Assembly (NCBI RefSeq): GCF_005871165.1
Contig: NZ_SWKP01000003.1
Span: forward strand, 124,001 to 188,000
Length of the DNA: 64,000 bases
Direction of reading: 5' to 3'
DNA from: Maricaulis alexandrii
GTDB lineage: Bacteria; Pseudomonadota; Alphaproteobacteria; Caulobacterales; Maricaulaceae
The notes below the pieces were generated by a model. That model did no database searches. It was not told the origin of the DNA and saw only the letters and a program-made list of their open reading frames with translations. Position numbers and translations under genes: made by a program. Below are positions 35,558 to 44,068 of the stretch, piece after piece (the first letter of the stretch is position 1; every line of letters begins with the position of its first letter).

Positions 35558-37789
35558 GTGACCCTCGGCGCGACGTCACCCGATCTGGCCTCGCCGCCGC
35601 CCGCCATTCCCAGCGCGGACGAGCTGGTCGACCGTATCCATCGGTATTTTCCGAAGGTCGATGCCGATTTCGTGCGTCGGGCCTATGATTTTGCCGAAGA
35701 GGCCCACCGGCCGCAGCGCCGGGCCTCCGGCGAACCCTATTTCGCCCATGTCGCCGCTGTCGCCATGATCCTGGCGGATCTGCGCATGGATGTGGCGACG
35801 GTGTGCACCGGCCTGCTCCATGACACAGTGGAGGACACGCCGGCCACGCATGAGGACATTGTCCGCGAGTTCGGCGAGGAAACGGCCAGCCTGGTCGATG
35901 GCGTCACCAAGCTGGGCCAGATGGAGCTGCGCTCCAAACGGACCAAACAGGCCGAGAATCTCCAGAAACTGGTCGTTGCGATTTCCGCGGATGTCCGCGT
36001 CCTGATCGTGAAATTGTGCGACCGGCTGCACAATATGCGCACGCTGGATGCCATCTCGCGCCAGGACAAGCGCGAACGGATCGCCCGCGAGACGCTGGAC
36101 ATCTACGCCCCGCTGGCCCGCCGGATCGGGATCAACCGGGTCTGTGTCGAGCTGGAAGACCTGGCCTTCGAACACATCAATCCGGCCGCCCATGAATCGA
36201 TCAACAAGCGGCTCAAGCTTCTGCGCGAAGAGCACAGTGATGAAGTCGCCGATGTCTCGGCCACGCTGATCGATCATCTGGAAAGCGCCGGCATCGAAGC
36301 GCGGATTTTCGGTCGCGAGAAGCGGCCCTATTCGATCTGGCGCAAGCTGGAGCGCAAGGGGCTGACCTTCGAGGAAATCGCCGACATCTATGCCTTCCGC
36401 CTGATCGTCGCCACGCCGGATGAGTGCTATCGGGCGCTTGGCGTGATCCACCAGGCTTGGCGCTGCATGCCGGAACGCTTCCGGGATTTCATCTCCCTGC
36501 CCAAACCGAACAATTACCGCTCCCTGCACACCACGGTGATCGGGCCGCACAATGTGCGGGTCGAGCTGCAAATCCGCACCGAAGAGATGGAAGCGGTGGC
36601 CGAGAGCGGCGTGGCCGCGCACTGGCGCTACAAGAACTCCAACTATGCCTACGACCCGGATGCAGCCCAGGCGGCCGGTGGTGATCCGCTGGAACGCTTG
36701 CGGCCCTTCGTGGAAATCCTGAACCAGGGGGGCGACCCGGACGAATTCCTCGAGCATGCCAAGCTCGAAATGTTCGCCGACCAGGTCTATTGCTTCACAC
36801 CCAAGGGCGATCTCATCTCCCTGCCGTCCGGCGCGACGCCGCTGGACTTTGCCTATGCGGTGCATACCGAGCTGGGCCACACCACGGTGGCCGCCAAGAT
36901 CAATGGCCGCGAGCGTCCGCTGCGCACGCAATTGCGCAATGGCGATGTCGTCCAGATCGTGAAGGGCGGGCTGCGCCAGCCGCCGCAGGGCTGGGAAAAC
37001 CTGGCCATTACCGGCCGCGCCCGCGCCGCCATCCGCCGCCTGATCCGCGAGAGCGAGCGCGACGAATTCCAGCGCATCGGCCGTATCATGACCGAGCACG
37101 CCTTCCGCCGGGAGGGCCATGCCCTGATCGAGCAGGACCTCGCCGATGCGCGGGCCCGGCTCGACATGAAGGAGATGGACGACGTGTATGAGGCGCTGGG
37201 CCGGGGCCGGATATCCACCGGTGATCTGCTCAATGCCGCCTTCCCGGGCCGGCTCGACGAACGCGGCGCGGATGTGTCCGATCGTGAACTGATCGAGGAC
37301 GAAAAGGCACGCCTCTTCGTGCGCGGCCGGGGGCTGACGCCGGGTGTGACCCTGCATTTTGCCAATTGCTGCTCGCCCCTGCCGGGCGACCGGATCGTGG
37401 GTCTCCTGATGCCGGAGAAGGGCATTGAGGTGCACACGATCGACTGCAATGTCCTTGCCGAGCATGAAGAAGACGAGATGGACAAATGGCTCGACCTGGC
37501 CTGGACGGCCGAGGCCGAGGCGAATGCCGTCTCCATCGCCCGTATCGTCGCCGTGCTGCACAATGGTCGTGGCGTCCTGGCCGAGATTGCCAAGACGGTG
37601 AGCGAGAACCGCGGCAATATTGCCAGCGTGCGCACCAAGAATCGGGCCACGGACTTCTTCGACATGGAGTTTGATGTCGAGGTGATGGATACGCGCCATC
37701 TGGCCAATATCCTGGCCGCCTTGCGCATGTGCCCGTCGGTCGTTTCGGCCGAACGCAAACGGGCGGACCACGAAGAGAGCGAAGAATAA
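35558..37789 (+). CDS. rsh: Bifunctional (p)ppGpp synthetase/hydrolase (Rsh/SpoT)
   Basis: 743 residues. HD hydrolase domain (about 45-190; H64 in YFAHVA, H88-D89 in LLHDTVEDT), synthetase domain (about 235-345; FGREKRPYSIWRKL and NNYRSLHTTV), TGS (about 405-465; YCFTPKGDLISLPSGATPLDFAYAVHT), a conserved-Cys helical region (ANCCSPLPGD) and a C-terminal ACT domain (660-735). It makes and degrades the stringent-response alarmone. GTG start 6 bases after rpoZ; an in-frame ATG would cut into the N-terminal helix. The pyrE ATG begins directly after its stop. Confidence 0.95.
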   Translation: MTLGATSPDLASPPPAIPSADELVDRIHRYFPKVDADFVRRAYDFAEEAHRPQRRASGEPYFAHVAAVAMILADLRMDVATVCTGLLHDTVEDTPATHEDIVREFGEETASLVDGVTKLGQMELRSKRTKQAENLQKLVVAISADVRVLIVKLCDRLHNMRTLDAISRQDKRERIARETLDIYAPLARRIGINRVCVELEDLAFEHINPAAHESINKRLKLLREEHSDEVADVSATLIDHLESAGIEARIFGREKRPYSIWRKLERKGLTFEEIADIYAFRLIVATPDECYRALGVIHQAWRCMPERFRDFISLPKPNNYRSLHTTVIGPHNVRVELQIRTEEMEAVAESGVAAHWRYKNSNYAYDPDAAQAAGGDPLERLRPFVEILNQGGDPDEFLEHAKLEMFADQVYCFTPKGDLISLPSGATPLDFAYAVHTELGHTTVAAKINGRERPLRTQLRNGDVVQIVKGGLRQPPQGWENLAITGRARAAIRRLIRESERDEFQRIGRIMTEHAFRREGHALIEQDLADARARLDMKEMDDVYEALGRGRISTGDLLNAAFPGRLDERGADVSDRELIEDEKARLFVRGRGLTPGVTLHFANCCSPLPGDRIVGLLMPEKGIEVHTIDCNVLAEHEEDEMDKWLDLAWTAEAEANAVSIARIVAVLHNGRGVLAEIAKTVSENRGNIASVRTKNRATDFFDMEFDVEVMDTRHLANILAALRMCPSVVSAERKRADHEESEE

Positions 37790-38374
37790 ATGACCCGTGA
37801 CGAAGTTCTGGCCGAGTTCAAGGCCGCCGGCGCCCTTTTGGAGGGCCATTTCATCCTGTCCTCCGGCCTGCGCAGCCCGGTCTTCCTGCAGAAGGCCAAG
37901 GTCTTCGCCGACCCGGAAACCACGGCCCGGCTGTGCAAGGCGCTGGCCGACAAGGTGACGGCGGAACTCAAGGAGACGCCGACCGTGATCGTCTCGCCGG
38001 CCGTGGGCGGGATCGTTCCGGGCTATGAGACCGCGCGCCAGATGGGGCTGAAAGCCCTCTATGTCGAGCGCGAGGGCGGCGAGTTCACGCTGCGTCGCGG
38101 CTTCGAGCTGTCCAAGGACGACAAGGTCCTCGTCGTCGAGGACATCGTGACCACGGGCCTGAGCTCGCGCGAGTGCATCGAGGCGATCAACGCCACCGGC
38201 GCCACGGTGATCGCCGAGGCCTGCCTGGTGGACCGCTCCGGCGGGGAAGCCGATGTCGGTGTGCCGCTGATCGCGCTGACCGAATACAAGGTTCCGGCCT
38301 ATGAAGCAGACAATCTGCCGCCGGAACTGGAGGCGATTCCGGCCATCAAGCCGGGCAGCCGCGGCCTCGCATGA
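37790..38374 (+). CDS. pyrE: Orotate phosphoribosyltransferase
   Basis: 194 residues. It joins orotate and PRPP to give orotidine 5'-phosphate. The PRPP loop [16 protein letters not shown] and the N-terminal [17 protein letters not shown] fit the longer PyrE branch seen in alphaproteobacteria. Start directly after rsh; stop overlaps pdxJ (ATGA). Confidence 0.95.
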   Translation: MTRDEVLAEFKAAGALLEGHFILSSGLRSPVFLQKAKVFADPETTARLCKALADKVTAELKETPTVIVSPAVGGIVPGYETARQMGLKALYVEREGGEFTLRRGFELSKDDKVLVVEDIVTTGLSSRECIEAINATGATVIAEACLVDRSGGEADVGVPLIALTEYKVPAYEADNLPPELEAIPAIKPGSRGLA

Positions 38375-39135
38375 GCCGGGATCTGCCGTCCACGGTCCGT
38401 CTCGGGGTCAATATCGACCATGTGGCGACGATCCGGAATGCGCGCGGGGGTGCGCATCCCGATCCCGTGCGCGCAGCGCGCCAGGCCTCCGAGAGCGGGG
38501 CGGACGGGATCACGGCGCATCTGCGTGAAGACCGTCGCCATATCACGGACAGTGATATCGACCGGCTGATGGCCGAGATCGACCTGCCGCTGAACCTGGA
38601 AATGGCCGCGACGCCGGAAATGCTGGAGATCGCCCTTCGCCACAAGCCGCATGCGGTCTGCCTGGTGCCGGAAAAACGCGAGGAACGCACCACCGAGGGC
38701 GGTCTGGATGTGGCCGCCGGCCACAACCACATCGCGCCCTATGTCCGCCAACTGGGCGAAGCCGGGATCCGCGTCTCGCTCTTCATTGAGCCGGACCCGG
38801 TCCAGATTGCCGTCGCTGAGGCCATGGGCGCCGCCGTGGTGGAACTGCATACGGGCGCCTATTGCGAAGCCGCGCTGGAATGCGATGCCGCCAAACAGCA
38901 ACGCCTGCTGGAGCGCATGATCGAGGCTTCGAAGATCGCCCATGAGCGCGGTCTGGAAGTCCATGCCGGCCATGGCCTGACCTATGACACCGTCAAACCC
39001 ATCGCCGCTATCGCCGAGATTGCCGAGCTCAATATCGGCCATTTCCTGATCGGTGAAGCGATCTTCCGCGGCCTGCGCGAAAGCGTGGAGACGATGCGCG
39101 GATTGATCCTTGAGGCGCGGGCGGAGCGCGGGTGA
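38371..39135 (+). CDS. pdxJ: Pyridoxine 5'-phosphate synthase PdxJ
   Basis: 254 residues. It condenses 3-hydroxy-1-aminoacetone phosphate with deoxyxylulose 5-phosphate (DXP-dependent vitamin B6 route). [38 protein letters not shown] and [11 protein letters not shown] are the conserved active-site blocks. Coupled to pyrE by a 4-base overlap and to the next gene by TGATG. Confidence 0.97.
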   Translation: MSRDLPSTVRLGVNIDHVATIRNARGGAHPDPVRAARQASESGADGITAHLREDRRHITDSDIDRLMAEIDLPLNLEMAATPEMLEIALRHKPHAVCLVPEKREERTTEGGLDVAAGHNHIAPYVRQLGEAGIRVSLFIEPDPVQIAVAEAMGAAVVELHTGAYCEAALECDAAKQQRLLERMIEASKIAHERGLEVHAGHGLTYDTVKPIAAIAEIAELNIGHFLIGEAIFRGLRESVETMRGLILEARAERG

Positions 39136-39506
39136 TGAGCTGGCTTTTTCCGAGTTTCCGGGAGCGGCAAAGGCGGGGCTACATGCTGTACAAGGCGGGA
39201 ACCGTCTTGTGGTCGATCGTGGCGATCATTGGCATCGTTGTTGGTGCGCAGACCGGCGAAGTCCTTATTCAGACACTGGGGATCGTGAACCTGGTGTTCG
39301 TTTTTTCCTGGGGGTGGCTGGCCAGCAAACGACCAAGGCTGGGCATGCTATGGTCGATTGTCTTTTTCGCTGCGGATGCACTCGCAGTCGCCATGCTTTT
39401 TGGTCTGAACGCCTACGTCTGGTGGGCTCCAGCTTATATGAGCTTCATGGGCTTCGTCAGTTTGATCTTCTATCGCGATGACTACGAAGCGGAGGCCATC
39501 CCATGA
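39135..39506 (+). CDS. Small membrane protein, unknown, between pdxJ and acpS
   Basis: 123 residues with four predicted helices (about 18-40, 44-62, 70-90, 94-112) and Trp/Phe-rich ends. No family recognised. It overlaps pdxJ (TGATG) and acpS (ATGA), so it is translationally embedded in the cluster. A GTG one codon upstream could be used. One row I counted is 57% GC (34 of 60), slightly below its neighbours, so it may be a later insertion into the conserved pdxJ-acpS pair. Confidence 0.7.
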   Translation: MSWLFPSFRERQRRGYMLYKAGTVLWSIVAIIGIVVGAQTGEVLIQTLGIVNLVFVFSWGWLASKRPRLGMLWSIVFFAADALAVAMLFGLNAYVWWAPAYMSFMGFVSLIFYRDDYEAEAIP

Positions 39507-39931
39507 TCATCGGCCTCGGTTCCGACCTGATGGATATCCGGCGTATCGAGAAATCGCTCGAGCGTTTCGGCGACCGCTTTGTGCAGCGTGTCTTCACCGA
39601 GATCGAACAGGCCAAGTCCGACAAGCGGCGGATGCGGGCGGCGAGCTATGCCAAACGGTTTGCGGCCAAGGAGGCCGGCGCCAAGGCGCTGGGTACCGGG
39701 ATTGCGCGCGGCGTGTCCTGGAAGGAGATCGGCGTGGTGAACCTGCCCGGCGGCAAGCCGACCCTGGAATTCCGGGGCCGGGCGCTGGAACGCCTGCAGG
39801 CGATGACGCCGTCCGGCTATCAGGCCTTCACCCATATCACGATCACGGATGACCATCCTTACGCCCAGGCCTTTGTGGTGATCGAGGTCCATCCGCTGGG
39901 CCATCATCTGGACGGAATGGCGCATGGCTGA
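39503..39931 (+). CDS. acpS: Holo-[acyl-carrier-protein] synthase AcpS
   Basis: 142 residues. It attaches phosphopantetheine from CoA to [16 protein letters not shown] (Mg-binding Asp) and [15 protein letters not shown] (Glu and Lys of the active site) identify it. The protein is slightly longer than the E. coli one, with an extended C-terminus. Overlaps the small membrane gene by 4 bases and rnc by 8. Confidence 0.96.
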   Translation: MIIGLGSDLMDIRRIEKSLERFGDRFVQRVFTEIEQAKSDKRRMRAASYAKRFAAKEAGAKALGTGIARGVSWKEIGVVNLPGGKPTLEFRGRALERLQAMTPSGYQAFTHITITDDHPYAQAFVVIEVHPLGHHLDGMAHG

Positions 39932-40610
39932 CGAGAAAGCGCGGCTGGAACAGCGTATCGGCTACACCTTCCAGGATCGCGACCTGTTCGACCGCGCCCT
40001 GACCCATGCCAGCTATGGCGATGGCCGCAAGGGTGTGCGCTCCTACGAACGCTTGGAATTCCTCGGAGACCGTGTGCTGGGCCTGATGACGGCGGAAGCC
40101 CTGTTCAAACTCTTCGACAAGGCCGATGAGGGCGCTCTGGCGCCGCGGCTCAACTCGCTGGTGCGCAAGGAAACCTGCGCCGATGTCTCACGGGAGATCG
40201 GCCTGGGCGAGGCGCTGAAAATGGGCCGGTCCGAAGACAAGGGCGGCGGTCGTGACAAGACCTCCATCCTGGGCGATGCCTGTGAGGCGCTGATCGCGGC
40301 GATCTATCTGGATGGCGGGCGGCCGGCGGTGCAGGCCTTCTATGACCGCTTTTGGGGGCCGAAGATCGAGGCCCTGAAAGCCAAGCCCAAGGATCCCAAA
40401 TCCGCGCTGCAGGAATGGGCGGCCCGTGTCGGCCATGCCGCGCCGCGCTATACTCTGACGGAACGCTCCGGCCCGGACCATCGTCCGGTGTTCACGGTGG
40501 AAGTCTTCGTCGCTCCGCTCGATCCGGCGGTGGGCGAGGGCGGTTCCAAACAGGCGGCCGAACGCCACGCCGCCACGACGCTTTTGAAACGTGAAGGACA
40601 GCATGTCTGA
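39924..40610 (+). CDS. rnc: Ribonuclease III
   Basis: 228 residues. It cleaves double-stranded RNA, including rRNA precursors. RNase III signature [14 protein letters not shown] (about 40-53) with the catalytic acidic residues, second acidic motif [17 protein letters not shown], and a C-terminal dsRNA-binding domain (155-226, ending [13 protein letters not shown]). Coupled to acpS and era by 8-base overlaps. Confidence 0.96.
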   Translation: MADEKARLEQRIGYTFQDRDLFDRALTHASYGDGRKGVRSYERLEFLGDRVLGLMTAEALFKLFDKADEGALAPRLNSLVRKETCADVSREIGLGEALKMGRSEDKGGGRDKTSILGDACEALIAAIYLDGGRPAVQAFYDRFWGPKIEALKAKPKDPKSALQEWAARVGHAAPRYTLTERSGPDHRPVFTVEVFVAPLDPAVGEGGSKQAAERHAATTLLKREGQHV

Positions 40611-41547
40611 TCAAACCCGGTGCGGTTTCGCCGCCATTCTCGGTTCGCCCAATGCCGGCAAATCCACCCTGACCAATGCGCTGGTCGGCGAGAAAGTCTC
40701 CATCGTCACCCACAAGGTCCAGACCACGCGCTTTGCCGTGCGCGGTGTGGCGTTGGAGGGGGGCAGCCAGATCATCCTCGTCGACACGCCCGGCGTGTTC
40801 GCGCCCAAGCGCCGCCTGGACAAGTCCATGGTCGCCGCTGCGTGGGCCGGGGCCGAGGATGCGGATGCGGTGATCCATGTCATCGATGCCGGCGCGCGTT
40901 CGCGCCTGGAAGACGGCACGCCCAAGAGTGGCGACCGGCTCATGGTGGACGATGACAACCGAGTCACAGCGGGCCTGGAAAAGGCCGGCCGCAAGGCGAT
41001 TCTGGCGCTCAACAAGGTCGACCTGATCTCCCGCGACAAGCTTCTGGCCATGTCCCAGGCCCTGTTCGAAACCGGCGTCTATTCCGATGTCTTCATGATT
41101 TCCGCCAAGACCGGTTCGGGCGTTAAACAGCTCAAGAGCTTCCTCGCCGAACAGATGCCGGAAGGTGTCTGGCACTATCCCGAAGACCAGGTCGCCGATC
41201 TGCCCTCGCGCATCCTGGCGGCCGAGATCACGCGCGAGAAGGTCTATCTGCGCCTGCACGAGGAATTGCCCTACTCCTCCATGGTCGAGACCGAGGTCTG
41301 GAAGAAGCTGCGCGACGGCTCGCTGCGCGTGGAGCAATCCATCATCGTGGAACGCGACACGCAAAAACCGATCGTGCTGGGCAAGGGCGGTTCCGCCGTC
41401 AAATCCATCGGCGAGGCGGCCCGCAAGGAGATGGAAGCCGTGCTGGGCTGCAAGGTCCATCTCTTCCTCAATGTGAAAGTCGACGCGAAGTGGATGGCGC
41501 GCCGCTCGCACTACAAGGATGTCGGCCTGGACTTTGATGCGGATTGA
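40603..41547 (+). CDS. era: GTPase Era
   Basis: 314 residues. GTP-binding G1 GSPNAGKST, G3 DTPG and G4 NKVD are present, and a C-terminal KH domain binds the 3' end of 16S rRNA (VLGKGGSAVKSIGEAARKEM). It assists 30S assembly. Between the VIDAG and NKVD motifs there are 39 residues against 25 in E. coli Era, an insertion of about 14 rich in Asp. The ATG used has GAAGGAC upstream; a GTG 12 bases earlier is the alternative. Confidence 0.95.
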   Translation: MSDQTRCGFAAILGSPNAGKSTLTNALVGEKVSIVTHKVQTTRFAVRGVALEGGSQIILVDTPGVFAPKRRLDKSMVAAAWAGAEDADAVIHVIDAGARSRLEDGTPKSGDRLMVDDDNRVTAGLEKAGRKAILALNKVDLISRDKLLAMSQALFETGVYSDVFMISAKTGSGVKQLKSFLAEQMPEGVWHYPEDQVADLPSRILAAEITREKVYLRLHEELPYSSMVETEVWKKLRDGSLRVEQSIIVERDTQKPIVLGKGGSAVKSIGEAARKEMEAVLGCKVHLFLNVKVDAKWMARRSHYKDVGLDFDAD

Positions 41548-41553
41548 AGGCTG

Positions 41554-41572
41554 ATCCCGGACACCGGGATTT
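41554..41572 (+). terminator. Possible terminator hairpin after era
   Basis: ATCCCGG-aca-CCGGGAT is a perfect 7-bp hairpin seven bases after the era stop, followed by TTCC rather than a full T-run. It may end the rnc-era message or belong to the adjoining repeat block. Confidence 0.4.
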
Positions 41573-41597
41573 CCCCCTCATCCGGCCTTTCAGGCCA

Positions 41598-41676
41598 CCT
41601 TCTCCCCAAGGGAGAAGGACGACCATCGGCACTAATGGCACTCCCTCTCCCTGGGGAGAGGGTGCCCCGAAGGGGC
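41598..41676. repeat. Intergenic hairpin mosaic between era and recO
   Basis: Three perfect hairpins in a row: CCTTCTCCC-caa-GGGAGAAGG (41598-41618), CCCTCTCC-ctgg-GGAGAGGG (41643-41662) and GCCCC-gaa-GGGGC (41664-41676). The same style of C/T-rich to G/A-rich palindromes occurs at 12499-12624 and 13575-13618. No gene is visible in the 206-base gap. Confidence 0.7.
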
Positions 41677-41753
41677 GGGAGAGGGGGGAAGCACCGCTCA
41701 TAGCCCGCTGACATCCCATATCAGTACCGTCGAGACTCAGGCATAACACCCTC

Positions 41754-42482
41754 ATGGAATGGCGTGATCGCGGCATTGTCCTCCAGGTGCGGCCGCACGG
41801 GGAGACGAGTGCCATCGTGGATATCCTGACCGAGACGCAGGGCCGGCATGCCGGACTGGTCAAGGGCGCGCGCTCGCGCGCCATGCGACCGGTGCTGCAG
41901 CCGGGCAATCAGGTGCTGGCGACCTGGCGGGCGCGCCTGTCGGAGCATCTGGGCATGTTCCAGATCGAGGCCGATGATCTGGGTGCCGGTGCCGTGATGG
42001 AAGACCGGACCGCCCTGGCCGGGCTCAATTCCGCCTGTGCCCTGGCCGTGATGGCTTTGCCGGAACGCGAGGCCCATCCGGCCGTCCATGCCGGTTTCCA
42101 GCTCCTGCTGCAGGCTTTCGAGGACCCGGATCTCTGGCCGGCCATCTATGTGCGCTGGGAAGCCGGCGTGTTGTCCGATCTGGGCTATGGGCTCGATCTC
42201 GCCAAATGTGTCGTCACCGGCGAGACCGAGGACCTCACCCATGTCTCCCCCCGCACCGGCCGCGCTGTCTGCCGCGAGGAAGCCGCGCCCTATGCCGCCA
42301 AACTCCTGGAGCTGCCCGGTTTCATGCGCGGGCGCGGAGCGATCGAAAAGGGTGATATCGCGATGGGTCTGGAGCTGACGGGGTATTTCCTGGAACGCCG
42401 CGTGCTATGGCCCGTCGACAAGCAATTGCCGGAAGCCAGGACGCGGCTGATCAGCGAGTTGGAGCGGGTAGGGGCGTTGTAG
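41754..42482 (+). CDS. recO: DNA repair protein RecO
   Basis: 242 residues. N-terminal OB fold (MEWRDRGIVLQVRPHGETSAIVDILTE; GRHAGLVKGARSR) and a helical C-terminal domain with a cysteine-containing segment around VSPRTGRAVCRE, as in alphaproteobacterial RecO. It loads RecA with RecF/RecR. Downstream the composition changes abruptly to AT-rich within a few bases of its stop. Confidence 0.94.
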   Translation: MEWRDRGIVLQVRPHGETSAIVDILTETQGRHAGLVKGARSRAMRPVLQPGNQVLATWRARLSEHLGMFQIEADDLGAGAVMEDRTALAGLNSACALAVMALPEREAHPAVHAGFQLLLQAFEDPDLWPAIYVRWEAGVLSDLGYGLDLAKCVVTGETEDLTHVSPRTGRAVCREEAAPYAAKLLELPGFMRGRGAIEKGDIAMGLELTGYFLERRVLWPVDKQLPEARTRLISELERVGAL

Positions 42483-42566
42483 ATTGCCTTGATTTGAAAG
42501 TGGTTGGTATGCTCGCTTTCCTAGATCATCAGCGTTAAGCCTATTGAAATTATTGAGTTGACTTAT

Positions 42567-43112
42567 ATGTCAATAGAAGACCAAATCGCGGAGGAATGCG
42601 GAGCAGGGAGACTTGTACGGCTTGACCCGAGAATGCCCTATGATCGCGTTGAGCGAACTCTGTTAATGTCGCCGGAAGTTGAAGCATTTTTGAATGCTGA
42701 AGTTGATGAGTTTGAGCTCGAGAAGCGAGCGCGTTTGCGGGCTGATCTTGAAGGTTTTGTGGCCGGCAACGTGGTATTGGCAAGTCTCAAGCCGCTCAAG
42801 AAAAGCCGGGAATGCTTTATTGCGAGGGTCTATCCGGAGGGGGATGGTGTTTGGTGCATCAGGTGCTTAGCGCCAAGTCCCGGCTATCGCATATTTGGAG
42901 CATTTGCGAAGGTGGACGTTTTTGTCGCATTGCATGTTGTGCCCAGAGACTGGCTCGGAAATTTTCTGGAAGAACATGGTTTTATCAGTTCATGGCGGAA
43001 TGAAGTTCGTCGCACTGTGAGGTGGTGGGTTAGGCATTTCCACCAGTACGAGAAGTTAAAGGGAGCGGAACTCAATGAGTTCCTGTCTAGGTGTTTAGAT
43101 GCCGCAAGATGA
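42567..43112 (+). CDS. Unknown protein, possibly RelE/HigB-like, first gene of low-GC cassette
   Basis: 181 residues, no family recognised with confidence. The N-terminal 75 residues are acidic and helical (SPEVEAFLNAEVDEFELEKRAR). The middle part (about 85-135) has an alternating beta pattern, ARVYPEGDGVWCIRCLA then YRIFGAFAKVDVFVALH, resembling the core of RelE/HigB-type toxins (YRI followed by a hydrophobic strand and a basic residue). The C-terminus is Trp/Arg-rich (RRTVRWWVRHFHQYEK). No good Shine-Dalgarno; a TTG three codons upstream is possible. It overlaps the HTH gene by 14 bases, the gene order of higBA-like toxin-antitoxin pairs. Confidence 0.55.
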   Translation: MSIEDQIAEECGAGRLVRLDPRMPYDRVERTLLMSPEVEAFLNAEVDEFELEKRARLRADLEGFVAGNVVLASLKPLKKSRECFIARVYPEGDGVWCIRCLAPSPGYRIFGAFAKVDVFVALHVVPRDWLGNFLEEHGFISSWRNEVRRTVRWWVRHFHQYEKLKGAELNEFLSRCLDAAR

Positions 43113-43542
43113 AGCAATTGAAACGCTGTCAAAGGTGGACAAAGCTTATTTCGGGCAACGTGCTAGAAATGCTTGGTCTAATTATATTCTCGAGCGATTT
43201 GCCAAAGCTGAATCTGATGGGCTGACGAAGGCTGAGTTGGCGAGAAGGATTGGGAAGAGGCCTGAGCAGATTTCCAGGATACTAAGTGCGCCTGGGAACT
43301 GGACTATTGAAACTATTCAGGAACTCTTGCTTGGAATTTGCGCTGAAGAAATCGTTCCAAATTCTCGGTCGATTTTTGATGAGACTATTCGAAATTATTC
43401 AGGGCCAGAATGGACGGAAGTTTCTTCCAGATCAATTGTAGTTGTGAAAACCAGTTATCGTGACGACTTGGTTCGTCGTAGCGATGTCGTTATGACGTCT
43501 AGTAAATTCTTTAAAGGCGAACTGGGAGCAGAACATGGCTAG
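43099..43542 (+). CDS. HTH (XRE-like) DNA-binding protein, second gene of low-GC cassette
   Basis: 147 residues. Residues about 40-75 form a helix-turn-helix: LTKAELARRIGKRPEQISRIL, followed by the WTIETIQELLLG helix typical of Cro/C1-type regulators. The last 55 residues (GPEWTEVSSRSIVVVKTSYRDD...) are of unknown fold. Overlaps the upstream gene by 14 bases and the downstream gene by 8, so all three should be made together. Likely an autoregulator, and possibly the antitoxin of the preceding protein. Confidence 0.72.
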   Translation: MPQDEAIETLSKVDKAYFGQRARNAWSNYILERFAKAESDGLTKAELARRIGKRPEQISRILSAPGNWTIETIQELLLGICAEEIVPNSRSIFDETIRNYSGPEWTEVSSRSIVVVKTSYRDDLVRRSDVVMTSSKFFKGELGAEHG

Positions 43543-43930
43543 CAGTATTGAATTTAAAGATGCAGTGTTTTGCGATGATATTCGTGAGGAGAAGTCTGGA
43601 AAGCACGTTTTGGTTGGAGTTTATCCAGAAGCTGTTGGGTTTGATAGTTTGCCTAAAACGGTCAATTTAAGCGCTTTTGTAACTTTTAGGGGGTTGGTGG
43701 AGGCTAAGTTTGAGGTGAAATTCCGATGTCGAATTAACGATGCCCCGCTAGAAGTTCATGCTCAAGGGCAGATGGAGTTGGAGCACGCAAACCAAGAGAA
43801 TTTATCTCAGGGTATAGTTATTCCATGCCCGCCAGTCGAGATTAAAGAGGACTCGGTTCTCTATATTGAGGGCTGCGTGAGTGATGAAGATTGGATTGAG
43901 TTGGCAGGCTTGCGTGTTTTCAAAAAGTAA
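43535..43930 (+). CDS. DUF6941-like small protein, third gene of low-GC cassette
   Basis: 131 residues, all-beta pattern, no signal peptide or membrane segment. The N-terminus (IEFKDAVFCDDIREEKSGKHVLVGVYPE) has the form of the DUF6941 group (a short strand, CEDxRxExxGKxxLxGVY), whose role is unknown. GGGAG precedes the ATG at 7 bases. It is the last gene of the AT-rich cassette and could be its effector, a cofactor, or a passenger. Confidence 0.62.
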   Translation: MASSIEFKDAVFCDDIREEKSGKHVLVGVYPEAVGFDSLPKTVNLSAFVTFRGLVEAKFEVKFRCRINDAPLEVHAQGQMELEHANQENLSQGIVIPCPPVEIKEDSVLYIEGCVSDEDWIELAGLRVFKK

Positions 43931-44068
43931 ACCGCCGATTTCTGTCTGAACTCGCCAGGGTTTCCAGCTTTTGACCCCGCTTCCCCACAGCTAATCCTGC
44001 GCTGCGACCCTGCCGTGCCAGCCCTGTGCGCTATAGTGATTGCTGACCGAATCACGAGGCGTTGAGAC

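Larger units (their letters stand above)
42483..43930 (+). mobile_element. Low-GC three-gene island between recO and parC
   Basis: Row counts give 45% GC (27/60 at 43561) and 40% (24/60 at 43381), against 62% (37/60 at 42301) in recO. The segment begins right after the recO stop and ends at the last cassette stop. It contains three overlapping same-strand genes and no integrase, transposase, tRNA or obvious direct repeat, so the mechanism of insertion is not visible. Composition and isolation suggest acquisition by transfer. Confidence 0.6.

Noticed and set aside
35576-37849. A 757-codon minus-strand frame over rsh
   Set aside because: Rsh on the plus strand is unmistakable by HD, synthetase, TGS and ACT motifs; the antisense frame is a codon-bias artefact.
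42483-42566. Sigma70 promoter before the low-GC cassette
   Set aside because: TTGAAA- and TATGCT-like words occur, but no pair has acceptable 16-18 base spacing.
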